Positions 1 to 9,541 are shown, numbered from the stretch's first letter. The stretch is DNA of 64,000 bases from Roseiarcus sp963742305 (GCA_963742305.1 CAVULN010000056.1:24624-88623), one strand, 5' to 3'. A program made the numbers and translations. Notes: a model not told the origin generated them from the sequence alone.

Positions 1-487
1 GATGAAACGCATCGCGCGCCGCTTCGCGGGTTGAATGAGCTGTCCTGCGCGACCCATTGGTGGATTCGACCCCTGCTCGAGTAGGATCGGCGCTCGCGAC
101 GTCAACAAGCGCGCTCCGAAGCTCGCAGCAGCGCACCGAGCCATGCGATTCTTGATTGAAGCCGCCCTGACCTTACTCGTCAGGCTACTCCGCTTGCGCC
201 ATGCTCGGTATCGCGTTTTTTGGAGCGGCAGGAAGCGCGCTTGGCTTTGGGTGGAGAGCGCAAGACGGGCGCCGGGCCGCTATCCTCCGAACGACGACGC
301 GGAGGCGGAGTTCCGGTCCTGGAGATCCCGTCGCTGATCGCGGCGACGGTGGGTGACTGCCCTTTGCCCGGGCGGGCCGCCGAGACGGCCGGCGGCCCAT
401 TGCGCTTGCATTCGGGCGGCAGAATTGGCTCTGGAGCAGAAAGGAACTCGACGGCGTCAGATAAGCTACTGAGTTCTTTGATTAAAT
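1..487. other. left flank without a confident gene
   Basis: I see no gene here that I can support. One plus-strand frame is open from base 1 to a TAG at 79-81 and could be the tail of a gene outside the window. A 64-codon frame at 143-337 begins with a hydrophobic stretch and then becomes Arg/Trp-rich; it has no clear ribosome binding site and matches no family I know. If the tRNA fragment at 489-533 is an attachment site, this flank would be the chromosomal side and the island would lie to the right. Confidence 0.3.
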
Positions 488-488
488 T

Positions 489-533
489 TGGAGCGGGCGA
501 AGGGATTCGAACCCTCGACCCCAACCTTGGCAA
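489..533 (-). other. 3' fragment of tRNA-Gly(GCC), candidate attachment site
   Basis: Read on the minus strand this is the 3' half of a tRNA. It has anticodon loop TTGCCAA, the 3' side of the anticodon stem, a T arm with GGTTCGAATCC, acceptor strand CGCCCGC, discriminator T and an encoded CCA. The 5' half is missing, because the sequence stops matching tRNA-Gly immediately 5' of the loop. Integrative elements commonly duplicate such a 3' segment, and a tyrosine integrase gene lies about 1.2 kb away. The orientation predicts the element to the right and the complete tRNA-Gly at its far end; I do not see that copy in the window. Confidence 0.7.
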
Positions 534-541
534 TGTCCCTA

Positions 542-1586
542 GAGCGGGATGAATTTGGATTGAATCGACGGGGATTCCCGAATCGGAGATTTTCTGATTC
601 AGGGTGCTGGCTGGAAGGAGGCCAGCATGGATGGGAAGGCCTTATTCGAACGATCTTCGTGAGCGGGCGGTCGGAGCGGTTTTGCACGGCGGACTTTCGC
701 GCCATCGAGCGGCGGCTCAGTTCGGCGTTGGGGTCAGCACGGTCGTCAACTGGGTGCGGCGGTTTCACGAGACGGGCAGCGTGGCGCCGGGCCAGATGGG
801 CGGACACAAGCCGAAGGCGATCCGCGACGGGCACGCGGCCTTTCTGTCCGAGCGCATTCGGCAAGGAGCCTTCACGCTGCGCGGGCTGGTGGCGGAACTC
901 GCCGGGCGCGGGCTCAAGGTCGACTATCGCTCGGTGTGGAATTTCGTCCACGCGGAGAAGCTCAGTTTCAAAAAAAAGCGTCGTGGCGAGCGAGCGCGAA
1001 CGGCCCGACGTCGCGCGAAGGCGGGCGCAATGGAAGAAGCGTCAGGACCAGATCGAGCCCGAGCGTCTGGTGTTCATTGATGAGACCTGGACGAAGACCA
1101 ATATGGAGCCGCTTCGCGGCTGGGCGCCGCGGGGCGAAAGGCTGGTGGCCAGCGCTCCCCACGGCCATTGGAAAACCATGACCTTTGTCGCCGCGCTTCG
1201 CTGCGACCGGATTGAAGCGCCGTGGCTGCTCGATGGCCCAATCAATGGCGAGGCGTTCAAGACCTACCTCGAGAAGGTGCTCGCGCCCACCCTCAAGCCG
1301 GGCGATCTGGTGATCATGGACAATCTCGGCAGCCACAAAGGCGGCGCCATCCGCCGGGCGATCCGGGCGGCCCGCGCCAAGCTCTTCTTCCTGCCCAAAT
1401 ATTCTCCTGACCTGAACCCAATCGAGCAGGTCTTCGCCAAGCTCAAGCATCTCTTGCGCAAAGCTGCCGCCCGAACAATCGAAACCCTCACCGCCGCGGT
1501 GGGCGAACTGCTCGGCGCCTACACCGCCGAAGAATGCGCAAACTACTTCACCAATGCAGGATACCAAGCCTAATCTCATCACGCTC
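542..1586 (+). mobile_element. IS630-family insertion sequence A
   Basis: The ends are imperfect inverted repeats. The left end reads TAGAGCGGGATGAATTTGG and the reverse complement of the right end reads TAGAGCGTGATGAGATTAGG. Both ends abut a TA (540-541 and 1587-1588), the IS630 target duplication. The element sits 8 bp from the tRNA-Gly fragment, so it landed at the island edge. It carries one transposase in two overlapping frames. Confidence 0.85.
631..1573 (+). CDS. IS630-family transposase (orfAB, frameshifted)
   Basis: This is the DDE transposase of the surrounding element. The first frame, from ATG 631 (ribosome site ggaaggagg), encodes the N-terminal helix-turn-helix (YSNDLRERAV, then SRHRAAAQFGV). 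The second frame encodes the RNase-H-like catalytic core with Asp in VFIDETW, Asp in VIMDNLGSHKG and Glu in YSPDLNPIEQVFAKLK. The frames meet at a run of eight A at 970-977. Reading across needs a +1 (or -2) shift. Frameshifting at an A run is known in IS630-type elements, so it may be programmed, but one extra A in the run would look the same. Both termini and the catalytic triad are intact. Confidence 0.85.
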
Positions 1587-1711
1587 TAGGCCATTTACGC
1601 CACAGCATCTTTGTCTATTCAAGAACCAGCTAAGGCACTACTGGATAAGGAGTTTTCTTGCGGGGTGCCATCCTAGGCCTATCCTCCTTCTACCCAGCGA
1701 TTTTCGCTTCG

Positions 1712-1760
1712 GTGCTTCCCCCGTGCTTCCCCGACCTCCGCCTGCCAATCCGGGGAAGCA
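1712..1760 (+). repeat. direct and inverted GTGCTTCCCC repeats before the integrase
   Basis: GTGCTTCCCC occurs at 1712-1721 and again at 1723-1732, and an inverted copy GGGGAAGCA lies at 1752-1760, just before the integrase start at 1776. Short repeats in this position are typical of the arm-type sites bound by the N-terminal domain of tyrosine integrases. That role is inferred from position only; a bound operator for another protein is possible. The rest of 1589-1763 shows nothing else. Confidence 0.4.
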
Positions 1761-1775
1761 GATTTGAGAACAAGC

Positions 1776-2930
1776 ATGGAACACGAGAGCAGGAATGGAT
1801 CATTGGCTAAGATTACCAAACGAGCGGTCGATGCGCTGCAACCGGATAAGCGTCGGGATGTGTTCACCTGGGACAGCGAGCTCAGAGGCTTCGGAGTGCG
1901 GGTGAAGCCTTCCGGCGTGAAGACCTTTCTCATCCAGTATCGGAACGTCGAAGGGCGGACGCGGCGATTGGTACTCGGCCAATATGGGGCTTTGACGCCG
2001 GAGAATGCGCGTGAACTTGCTCGCGAGAAGCTCGCCGGCGTCGCCAAGGGCGAAGACCCCTCAGCCGAGCGGCATGCGGTCCGAGCGGGCATGTCGGTCA
2101 GTGACGTGTGCGACTGGTATCTGGAGGAAGCAGAAGCTGGCCGGATCCTCGGGCGCAATCGCCGGCCGATCAAGACGTCGACACTGAAGATGGACCGAAG
2201 TCGCATAGAGACTCACATCAAGCCGCTCCTGGGCGCTCGGCTCGTCAGCGGTCTCAACCTCCGCGACATCGAGGGGATGCAGGCCGACATTGCAGTTGGC
2301 AAGTCGGCGCGAGGCCGTAAGGTAGGCCGAGGCGGTAATTCGACTGGCGGCTCCGGAGTTGCTAGCCGCACCGTTGGAACGCTGCGCGCTCTTCTCGCCC
2401 ACGCGGCCCGGCTGAACATCGTCGGCAAGAATCCGGCAGTGGGCGTTCGACAACTTGCCGTCGAACGCCGTCAACGACGGCGGAGCGACGATGAACTTCA
2501 GCATCTGGGACAGGTCATGCGGAGCCTGGCCGCCGAAGGAGAGCACCCGACCGGCCTTGCAGCGATCAGAATGATGCTCCTGTCGGCGTTTCGCCGAATG
2601 GAAGTTTTGGGTTTGGAGCGTAGTTGGGTCGGCCGCCGAGACCATTGCGTCCGGTTCCCTGACACAAAGAGTGGTGCTCAGATCAGGGCTCTCGGAGACG
2701 CCGCAATATCGTGTGTAGAAGCCGTGCCGGGACGGAAGGGTTTGCCCTTCGCATTCCCAGCCGATTGGGGTGACGGCCAGTTCGTTGGTGTCGTCCGGGT
2801 ACTGGATCGGGTGTGCGCAAAGGCCGGCCTCAAAGGCGTGACGCCGCATGTCCTTCGGCACACATTCGCCAGTGTCGCGGGGGATCTTGGATTTTCTGAA
2901 CTCACAATTGCCGGTCTGCTCGGCCACTTA
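1776..2930 (+). pseudogene. tyrosine integrase, truncated by IS5 insertion
   Basis: This is a P4-type site-specific recombinase that would integrate or excise an element at a tRNA gene. The N-terminal DUF4102-like domain is clear (KRAVDALQPD, SELRGFGVRVKPSGVKTF, YRNVEGRTRRLVLGQYG). A central SAM-like region and the catalytic domain follow, with Arg in LLSAFRRMEVL, His-x-x-Arg in HVLRHTFAS and His in GLLGH. The frame then enters the IS5-type element at 2931, directly after that His. The catalytic Tyr expected about 10 residues further on is therefore missing, and translation would continue about 30 codons into IS sequence. ATG 1776 was preferred to the upstream TTG 1764. The enzyme is almost certainly dead. 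Confidence 0.85.
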
Positions 2931-3580
2931 GAGCCTGACTCAAAAGTCTATGTCCTGGCGAGGCGCCTGACGGCGAGGTTGATACAGGCGAGTGTGATAA
3001 AGGCGGCGAGGGTGTCGGCAAGGTTCTCGTAATCCTTGGCCAGGCGGCGGTTGCGGCCGAACCACGAGAAGGTCCGTTCGACGACCCACCGGCGCGGGAG
3101 CACGACGAATCCCGAACTGTCGTTTGGACGTTTGACGATCTCCAGCCGCAGCGGCGGCTGTGCGGCGACGGCGTGTTCGACCTGGCGGGCGTTGTAGCCG
3201 CCATCGGCCCAGACGAGTTCGAGCCAATTGAAGCGCTGGCGGATGCAGTCAAACACCAGGGCGGCGCCGTCCCGGTCCTGAATGGCGGCGGAGTGAACCA
3301 CCACCCGCAAGGGCAAGCCTTCGGTATCGACGAGAGCGTGGACCTTGCGCCCCTTCACCTTCTTGCCGGCGTCATAACCCACTGCGTCTGCTTCGCCTTT
3401 CGCGCATCCCCCTTTTCGGCCGACTTGAGCGAGCAGCTATCGATGACGCCGGCGCTGGGGCTCGCCTCCCGCCCCAGCCGTTCGCGCAGGGCCGCGCGCA
3501 GTTCCTCCCAGATCGCCTCCCACACGCCCTGTCGCTGGAAAGCGCGGAAGATGTTGTAGACCGTCGAGCGCGGCGGGAAG
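2931..3580 (-). mobile_element. IS5-family (IS427-like) element, 5' part deleted
   Basis: One end is intact. It starts with GAGCCTGACTCAAAAG right after a TTA|G target in the integrase, matching the YTAR preference of this group. The other end is lost: at about 3580 the transposase sequence stops in mid-gene and the AAA+ ATPase frame begins. A deletion or recombination after insertion probably removed the 5' end of the IS together with the start of the ATPase gene. Confidence 0.75.
2948..3580 (-). pseudogene. IS5-family transposase fragment
   Basis: The remaining protein begins inside the N-terminal domain (STVYNIFRAFQRQGVWE), continues through the first catalytic Asp segment (SAGVIDS), and then shifts frame near 3385-3400 into GYDAGKKVKGRKVHALVDT, the WADGGYNAR block with the second Asp, and the C-terminal block RRWVVERTFSWFGRNRRLAKDYE containing the catalytic Glu. 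The order and spacing fit the IS427 group, in which two frames are often joined by frameshifting. Roughly 55 N-terminal residues are missing, so the copy cannot make a full transposase. Confidence 0.8.
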
Positions 3581-4351
3581 AATCTTCACCAGCAGATCGT
3601 CGAGGTCGCGACCTTCTTCCGGCTCGGACGGCATGTCGATGAAGGATGGGGCTTCGGTCGCTTGTCGAGCGGACGCGGCATGAAGGTGCTTTTCACCGGC
3701 GATCCCGGCACCGGCAAGACGCTCGCCGCCGAGGTCATCGCTGGACTGCTTGAGCTTCCGCTCTACAAGGTGGACCTCGCCCGCGTCGTCTCCAAATGGG
3801 TCGGAGAGACCGAGAAGAATCTCGAAGCCGTGTTCCGCGAAGCCGAAGAAAGCCACGCGGTGCTGTTCTTCGACGAGGCGGAGGCGCTGTTCGGCAAGCG
3901 CGGGGAGATCCAGCACGGCACGGACCGCTATGCGAATCTCGAGGTCAGCTACCTGCTTCAGCGACTCGAGAATTCGCGCGGCCTCGTGATCCTCGCCAGC
4001 AACCTCAAGGATCAGATCGATGGGGCCTTCGTCCGGCGCTTTCACGTGGGAGTGCATTTTCCACGTCCCGCCCTCCCCGAACGCCGCCGGATCTGGCAGC
4101 GAGCCTTTCCGCCGTCGGCCCCGCTTGATGCGCAAGTGAACCTCGACGCGCTGGCCCGCCTCGACCTCACCGGTGTTGGGATCGTCGGTTCGGCGCGGAC
4201 GGCGGCGCTCATCGCGGCCAACGCCGGGTCGCCGTCGATCGGCATGGACCACGTCGTCCGCGCCACGGCGCGGCAATTCCGGCGCGAGGCGCGCGTGCTC
4301 ACGCCTTCCGAGCTCGGCGCCTACGGAGCCATGCTGCAAGGTGCGTCGTGA
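3581..4351 (+). pseudogene. AAA+ ATPase of eCIS type, 5'-truncated
   Basis: This is one AAA+ domain closely patterned on the ATPase of extracellular contractile injection systems (Afp15/Pvc15-like). It has the lead-in VDEGWGFGRLSSGRGMKVLF, Walker A GDPGTGKT, a sensor-like stretch VSKWVGETEKN, Walker B LFFDEAEALFGKR, DRYANLEVSYLLQRLE, and the C-terminal IGMDHVVRATARQFR. The frame is open back to the IS5 junction at 3580-3581 and starts in mid-protein, so a larger N-terminal part is gone. In eCIS loci this ATPase is encoded near the effectors, and here an effector-like gene follows after 48 bp. No sheath, tube, baseplate or spike genes remain in the window. A short product from TTG 3662 is possible but unlikely to be functional. 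Confidence 0.75.
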
Positions 4352-4399
4352 GCCCGCCCGCGGGCGCCGCCCGGGAAAAGAGGCATCCCGCGCTGGAGC

Positions 4400-7311
4400 A
4401 TGAAGCTCCGGCCCGCCCGGCCCATTCGCCATTCTGAACGAAGCCCCGTCGCCGCCTCGACCATCCCGACGTTCGAGAGAAGCGGCGCGGGCGGGCCCGC
4501 GCCGGGTTTGGCTCGCTCCTCCTCGCTGCCTCCGCTCTCTCCCGCAATTCCTCCGCCCGCGCCGCCCACGCCTGCCGAGGTGGCGACGATGCACGCCGCA
4601 TACGGCAATGCGGCGATGGCGCAGGCGGCAAAGGCGGGCGAACTCACTGCTGCGACGAAGCCAGCGGTGACGCTGACGTCCTTAGGCGCGACTTCCGCCG
4701 CCGCCTCCGCAACGAGCTCGCCAGCCGAAGGTGCGAATGTTGGGTCTGCCCCATCCCGGGTCGCCCTTATGGCTCCCCGGCGCAGCGAGTCTCCTCACGA
4801 GGCGGCCGCCACAACTGCAGCAGGCAGCCCGGCAGCCTTACCATGGGCCATGCCCGGGTCGACGCCGTCAACAGTGTTCCCGAAAGCGATGGTAGCAGAA
4901 CGCGGCGCCGCGACAACGTACCGCGGCGAAACTGTGCAGGTGGTGTTGGAGGCCGCCAGGATCGGTACCCGTGAGGTCAAGGCGATCGCCGCTGAGCCGA
5001 CTTCCGCGGTGCCCGATCGCGCGCGATCTCGGGCTGGTGCTCTTCCTCGTCCTGGAACTGCTACACCCACTGTATCAGACAGGAGCAAACTGCTCACTCC
5101 GAGAGTTGAGACGGCGAAGCCCCGGAGGGAAGCGCAGCCAGGACGCTTGGGCGCTCGGCCACTCGCGGCTACCGCGGCCCCCCCGCACGGAGTAGCGGTG
5201 GCGCTGCCGTCGGTGCACGAGGTGCTAGCCACGCCGCCACCCGTACCACTAGCGGCGAGGGAACCGGAGGCTCTCGCTGCGCCGCCCCTGCTCCCTGCTA
5301 TGGCAAAACTTGGGGTTCAGGTTGCCCGGTCTCCCGGGGCAAGGCTGATTCTTGATCAGCTCCTTGCAGCGACCACCCTGGCGCGACAACGCTTTGTCGC
5401 ACGGATCTCCCACGGCGCCGAAACAACAAGGGGGCGCGTCGCACAGACGCAGCAATCCTTGCTGGCGGCGGCCGAGGGCCAGAGAAAGGCGATACAGGGG
5501 TCCTTCGCAGCAACGGGCGCGCAACTCGACCAACACATCGCTGTCGCCGAACGCCAGCTCGACGCCGATGAAGGTATCCGCCGGGCGGCGATGGAAGAGC
5601 ATCGGGCTGCACGTCTCGCTGATGGCGAGAACGTGTTCAGGACGCGTCAAGACCACGTAGACAAGCTCGCTGCCACGTATGCCGACCGTTCCGTCCAGAT
5701 GGCCGAGCAGGTTTCAGAACAGCTGGTCTCCCAAACTCAAGCCCGTTCCGATGAAGCGGAGTCGATCGGCAACGCAAAGGCGCAAGTCGGCGGCAGTACT
5801 CCGGAGATCGTCGAAGCAAAGGCGAAGGTCGCGCACGAGATTGCTTCCGACACAGTCGGCAAGATTTCCGATGGCGTCTCCGATGGTGCCGAGCAGTTGC
5901 GCGCGACTGGCCCTCAGGCGGCCGATGCCTTCCGCCAGCACGGGAATGAGATCAGGGATCAACTCGGTGCTGGGCAGCCGCAGCTCGTCAACCAAGTCAC
6001 GGCGGTTTTCCAGAATGCGGGAACCATGCTGCATCAGGCGCATGTCGCAGGCAAACAGCAGCTCGGCCATCTAAGGAAGGTGCTGACGGGGCATCTGTCC
6101 TCCGCCGAACAAACGACGCTTACCCAACTGCACACGCACGCCGTCCGCAAGTCCCAAGAGACTCGCGTGGCGGGCGACCGCGCGATCAGCTCCCTCCACG
6201 GCCAGGGTGAAAAGGCGTTGACTGCGGGCGAGGGGGGGTGGCCGAGCTGGGCGAACACGTCTCACGCACCACCATCAGCTCGCGGGCCGCACCCCAGCTT
6301 GCCCGGCAGATTTCTGCGCAAGTGAGCGGAGCCTTCGATTCTCTCACCGGCAAGGCTGATGACGCCATCGGTCAGATCGGAGGTGGCATTGCGCACTCTG
6401 GTTCAGCTGTCGTTGCGGTAATCAACGGTGCGCATGATCACGTGGCGCAACAGACGCAACGAGTCGTTGGCCAAGCCCGTGGGCAAGTGATCCACCAGGG
6501 CAAGGCCATTACAGATCGAATGGCCTCTGTCGCCGCTCAGTCGAATAAGGCGGCGGTCGGCACAATAAGCCAAGTCGCTGCCAGCCTCGATAGCAAGCTC
6601 GGTGAGGTGGATCAGGCCTTCGGCAAGAGCCTCGGCGACTATCGGGCGAAGCTGACCGACCAGGTTGATTCCGCCGATGCCAAGGCCCGGGATCCTTTGA
6701 CCACCCTGCCTTCGCGCATCGGCGATGCCCAGTCCCGCGCCGAGGAGCGGGCAAAAAGGGATTCTTTGAGCGTCAGTGGGACGATCTCAAAGAAATGGTC
6801 AGCGACCCCGGTTTTTGGGCGGGTCTGGTCGTGGGACTTCTCCTTGCGATCGCTGTGATTCTTTTAGTCGCGGCAGAAGTGCTAACTGGCGGTCTCGCCA
6901 TCGTCCTGGCGATGGCGCTAGTCGGCGCCATAGCGGCGGTTGTGGGTTCAACTGTCGGCCAGGCGACGGGGCATAGCTGGGAGGGTGGTTGGGATTGGTC
7001 CCGCGTGAATTGGGCTCAGGTCGGTATCAGCGCCTTGATCGGCGCTGTCGCGGCCGCTGCGATCGCCGGCCTCGTGCTCTACATGGGACCCGCTCTAGCC
7101 GCGACCTTCACGGGTATCGCGATCGTCTCGGTCGCGACAGGTGTCATAACCATCATCACCAACCTGATTGCCGATCAGCCCTGGGATAAGAACTTGCTCG
7201 CCAATATGGCGTTAGCCTTCGTCCTCGCTTACCTTTTAAAGTTCATCCCGATCCCGGGGCGCGCTCCGCTCCCAGAGGAGCCTGTCGAACCGGCCGTCGA
7301 ACCAAGATCTA
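4400..7311 (+). pseudogene. giant eCIS-type effector, N-terminal and membrane part (frameshifted)
   Basis: Read with two frame corrections this is about 970 residues. It opens with a Pro/Ala-rich leader containing MHAAYGNAAMAQAA, similar to the GN-A motif near the start of many eCIS-associated proteins. A long low-complexity Ala/Arg region follows, then several hundred residues of Gln/Ala-rich coiled coil (about 5340-6750), the segment FFERQWDDLKEMVSDPGFW, and three or four hydrophobic helices (about 6815-7240) ending near NLIADQPWDKN. Frame breaks lie in a G7 run at 6232-6238 and at AAAAAGGG near 6752-6760; each needs one extra base. At 7311 the gene is interrupted by an IS630 element, and its Hint/toxin part resumes at 8444. 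No DUF4157 peptidase motif is visible. The effector role is inferred from the architecture and the ATPase upstream. Confidence 0.6.
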
Positions 7312-8442
7312 AGCAAGTTTGATCGGACTGGCCAACGATTGCCGGTCGTGATTCCGTTCTCTGGGTTGATTCGGAGGACGGGGCATGGCGGGCAAATCTC
7401 CAGTGACGGCGACGGAGGAACAACAAGGGGCGCTCAAGGCTCTCGCCGGCGGCGCGGATCGGGCCGAGGCGGACCGGGCGCGGGCGATCCTGTTGACGCT
7501 GGCCGGCTGGACCAGCGCCCGAATCGCCGAAGCTTTTGGGGTTCGTGAGGATACGGTGCGGCTCTGGCGCAGCGATTTTGCCGGCGGCGGGGTCGAGGCT
7601 CTCAAGGCGCGCGTCGCGCCAGGTCCGGAGCCGCTCAAGGCGCAGGCCGCGCTTCGGGTGGCCGAGCCGCTGTTATCGGCGCCGGTCGCCGATCGGCCCA
7701 ATTGGACCCTGGCGCGCCTGGCCGAGGAGATCGCCAGCCGCGAAGGCGTGACGATCTCAAGATCGCAGCTCTCGAAGGTTCTGCGCCAAAAAGGGGGTTC
7801 CGCTTCCGCCGCCCGCGCCACACCCTGAAAGGGCGTCAGGACAAGGACGCCGTCGATCGCATCGGCCTGCGGCTCAAACTGCGCAAGGCGCAAGCCGAGG
7901 CCGGCGACATCGTCCTTCTGTTCGCCGACGAAAGCGAAGCTCTCACGCATCCCTACCTTGCCCGCGCCTGGGCCAGGCGCGGCGCCGACCTGCGTGTGCC
8001 GGCGCCGGGGCAAGCCAAGAAGGTTGCGATGATGGGCTCGCTCGACTACGCAAGGCGCAAGCTCGTCGTCACCACCTCGCCCACCAAGCGCAGCGCCGAC
8101 TTCATCGAGCATCTGCGGCTCCTTGACCATCTCTACGGCCCGAAGCCCGGCGCGCCCTTCAAGCCGGTCGTTCTCGTGCTCGACAACGGCCCGATCCATG
8201 TCAGCAAAGCGGCGCATGCCGCGCTCGCCGAACGCGCCCATTGGCTCGCCGTCGAGTGGCTGCCCAAATACGCCCCGGAACTCAACGACATCGAGATCGT
8301 TTGGGGCGATCTGAAAGCCCGCCATCTCGCTCACCAGACCTTCACCGATCCAGACGTCCTCGACCAGGCTATCCACTGCGCCGTCGCAGCCCTAAACTCG
8401 CAGCGCAGCCGCATTCCGTTGGCCAACCAACGAATCTCTGCT
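7312..8442 (+). mobile_element. IS630-family insertion sequence B
   Basis: The element lies between TA copies at 7310-7311 and 8443-8444. Its terminal repeats share TAAGCA followed by a TGGCCAACG block: the left end is TAAGCAAGTTTGATCGG and the reverse complement of the right end is TAAGCAGAGATTCGTTGG. It belongs to a different subgroup from the copy at 542-1586. Removing 7312-8442 and one TA joins codon tct (7308-7310) to aga (8444-8446) in one continuous frame of the effector. Confidence 0.88.
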
Positions 8443-8445
8443 TAG
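7385..8445 (+). CDS. IS630-family transposase (orfAB, -1 frameshift)
   Basis: The first frame (ATG 7385) encodes the helix-turn-helix half, with WTSARIAEAFGVREDTVRLW and the winged-helix-like EGVTISRSQLSKVLR. The second frame carries the DDE core: Asp in LLFADESEAL, Asp in LVLDNGPIHVS and Glu in YAPELNDIEIVWGDLK. They join by a -1 shift at CAAAAAGGGGG (about 7788-7797), a typical slippery run for this family. The stop codon overlaps the right-hand TA of the element. All catalytic residues are present, so the copy may be active. Confidence 0.85.
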
Positions 8446-9325
8446 AACTTCGCCGCAAGAGCCACAACAAGAACCGGTTGAACCGGTGCCCAGGCCGCCC
8501 GAGTATGATCCACTTACCCGCACCGACGCAGAGTTGGTCCAGGACGTCGATCCGACACTTCGTCCCGGTGAAACTCTGGAAGAAGCGCAGGCCCGCGCGA
8601 GAGCCGCTAGGGCAGAGCAAGCGCGCCGGGCGGGCATGCCGTTCTGCCTTGCTGCTGGCACGCTCGTGCAAACACCCGAAGGACCGATTCCCATTGAGGC
8701 ACTTGTTCGAGGGCAATTCGTCTTGGCCAGAGGCGAGATGGACGGAGTGAATGCATATCGCGTCCTCGAATGTATGCATCCTAACGCGTCCCAATTCTAT
8801 CACATCCAAGTAGATGGCTGTTACACACTCACCGCCACGCGCAATCACCCATTCTTTGTCGCGAACAAAGGGTGGACCATTGCCAAACACGTCGATGTTG
8901 GCGACCAATTGGTTACCACCGACGGTACACTTGTCCCGGTCACCGCTAGACGCGTCGAGCGTTTCGACCAACCGGTAGCCACGTTCAACCTGCAGGTCGA
9001 GGATGTGTCGACGTACTTCGTCGGCGGTGGTCCGGCGGTGTGGATGCACAACGCCGGCCCCAGTGACCCAAGGTTCCAAAGTAGATTGTACTGGGGTTTT
9101 GGTGCGAAAGGCCCGCGGCAACGAGTGCCGGACCCGGCGGATCCATCGAGGGCCGTTGATACCGACGGGGCATCTAGCTATGGGAGCAACTCGCCAGGCG
9201 AAGCGGGGCGATTTATGGGCGTTCGCGCCACGGAAGGGAACAAGGGAAACCACGGTGCAGTTAATGACGCGCAGCTCGCCGAGAATGGGCTAGTCGCGCC
9301 GATCTCGTTTCGGCCGTCCGCCGGA
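8444..9325 (+). pseudogene. Hint domain and C-terminal toxin part of the split effector
   Basis: This continues the effector frame after IS630-B. A Pro/Gln-rich linker and an acidic stretch (EYDPLTRTDAELVQDVDP) lead to a pretoxin-Hint autoprocessing domain at about 8645-9053. The domain starts with Cys in CLAAGTLVQTPEGPIPIEAL, has the TRNHPFFV block, and ends VWMHNAG with the His-Asn pair at the splice-type junction. About 90 residues of cargo follow (YWGFGAKGPRQRVP, GRFMGVRATEGNKGNHGAVN), which I cannot assign to a toxin family. Near 9310-9326 the sequence changes to a sigma-54 activator fragment, so the toxin's own C-terminus seems lost. A separate start at GTG 8486 is possible, but frame continuity with 4400-7311 argues for one original gene. 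Confidence 0.7.
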
Positions 9326-9541
9326 AAAGGCTTTCGCGAGGATCTCTATTACCGGCTGTGCGTCGTACCGGTCAGAGTCCCGACGTTGGCGGAGCGGCTG
9401 GACGACATTCCCTTGCTCATCGATTTTTTTGCCGAACGCTGCTCGCAGGCTTACAAGCTTCCGCGCATCGCTGTTGGCCAGCCTAAGCTTGACCGCCTGA
9501 AGCGCGACGTGCGCCGCGCTTCCACCGACCAGGAGCGATGA
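9326..9541 (+). pseudogene. sigma-54 interaction (NtrC-type AAA+) domain fragment
   Basis: About 70 codons, in frame with the toxin upstream, read GKGFREDLYYRLCVVPVRVP then LAERLDDIPLLIDFFAERC. These are the conserved blocks around the second half of the AAA+ domain of sigma-54-dependent activators. Walker A, GAFTGA and the DNA-binding domain are absent, and the sequence degenerates after PRIAV before the TGA at 9539-9541. It is a remnant fused to the effector by recombination rather than a working regulator. Confidence 0.7.

Noticed and set aside
54..80. tRNA T-arm-like string GGATTCGACCCCT near the left edge
   Set aside because: No acceptor stem, anticodon arm or CCA can be folded around it; only the fragment at 489-533 is convincing.
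3437..4594. A 385-codon minus-strand frame over the AAA+ ATPase
   Set aside because: The plus strand carries Walker A, Walker B and other AAA+ motifs in order; the reverse frame has none.
7312..8442. The two IS630 copies as ends of one composite transposon (542-8442)
   Set aside because: Their terminal repeats and transposases belong to different subgroups and each has its own TA duplication, so they inserted independently.
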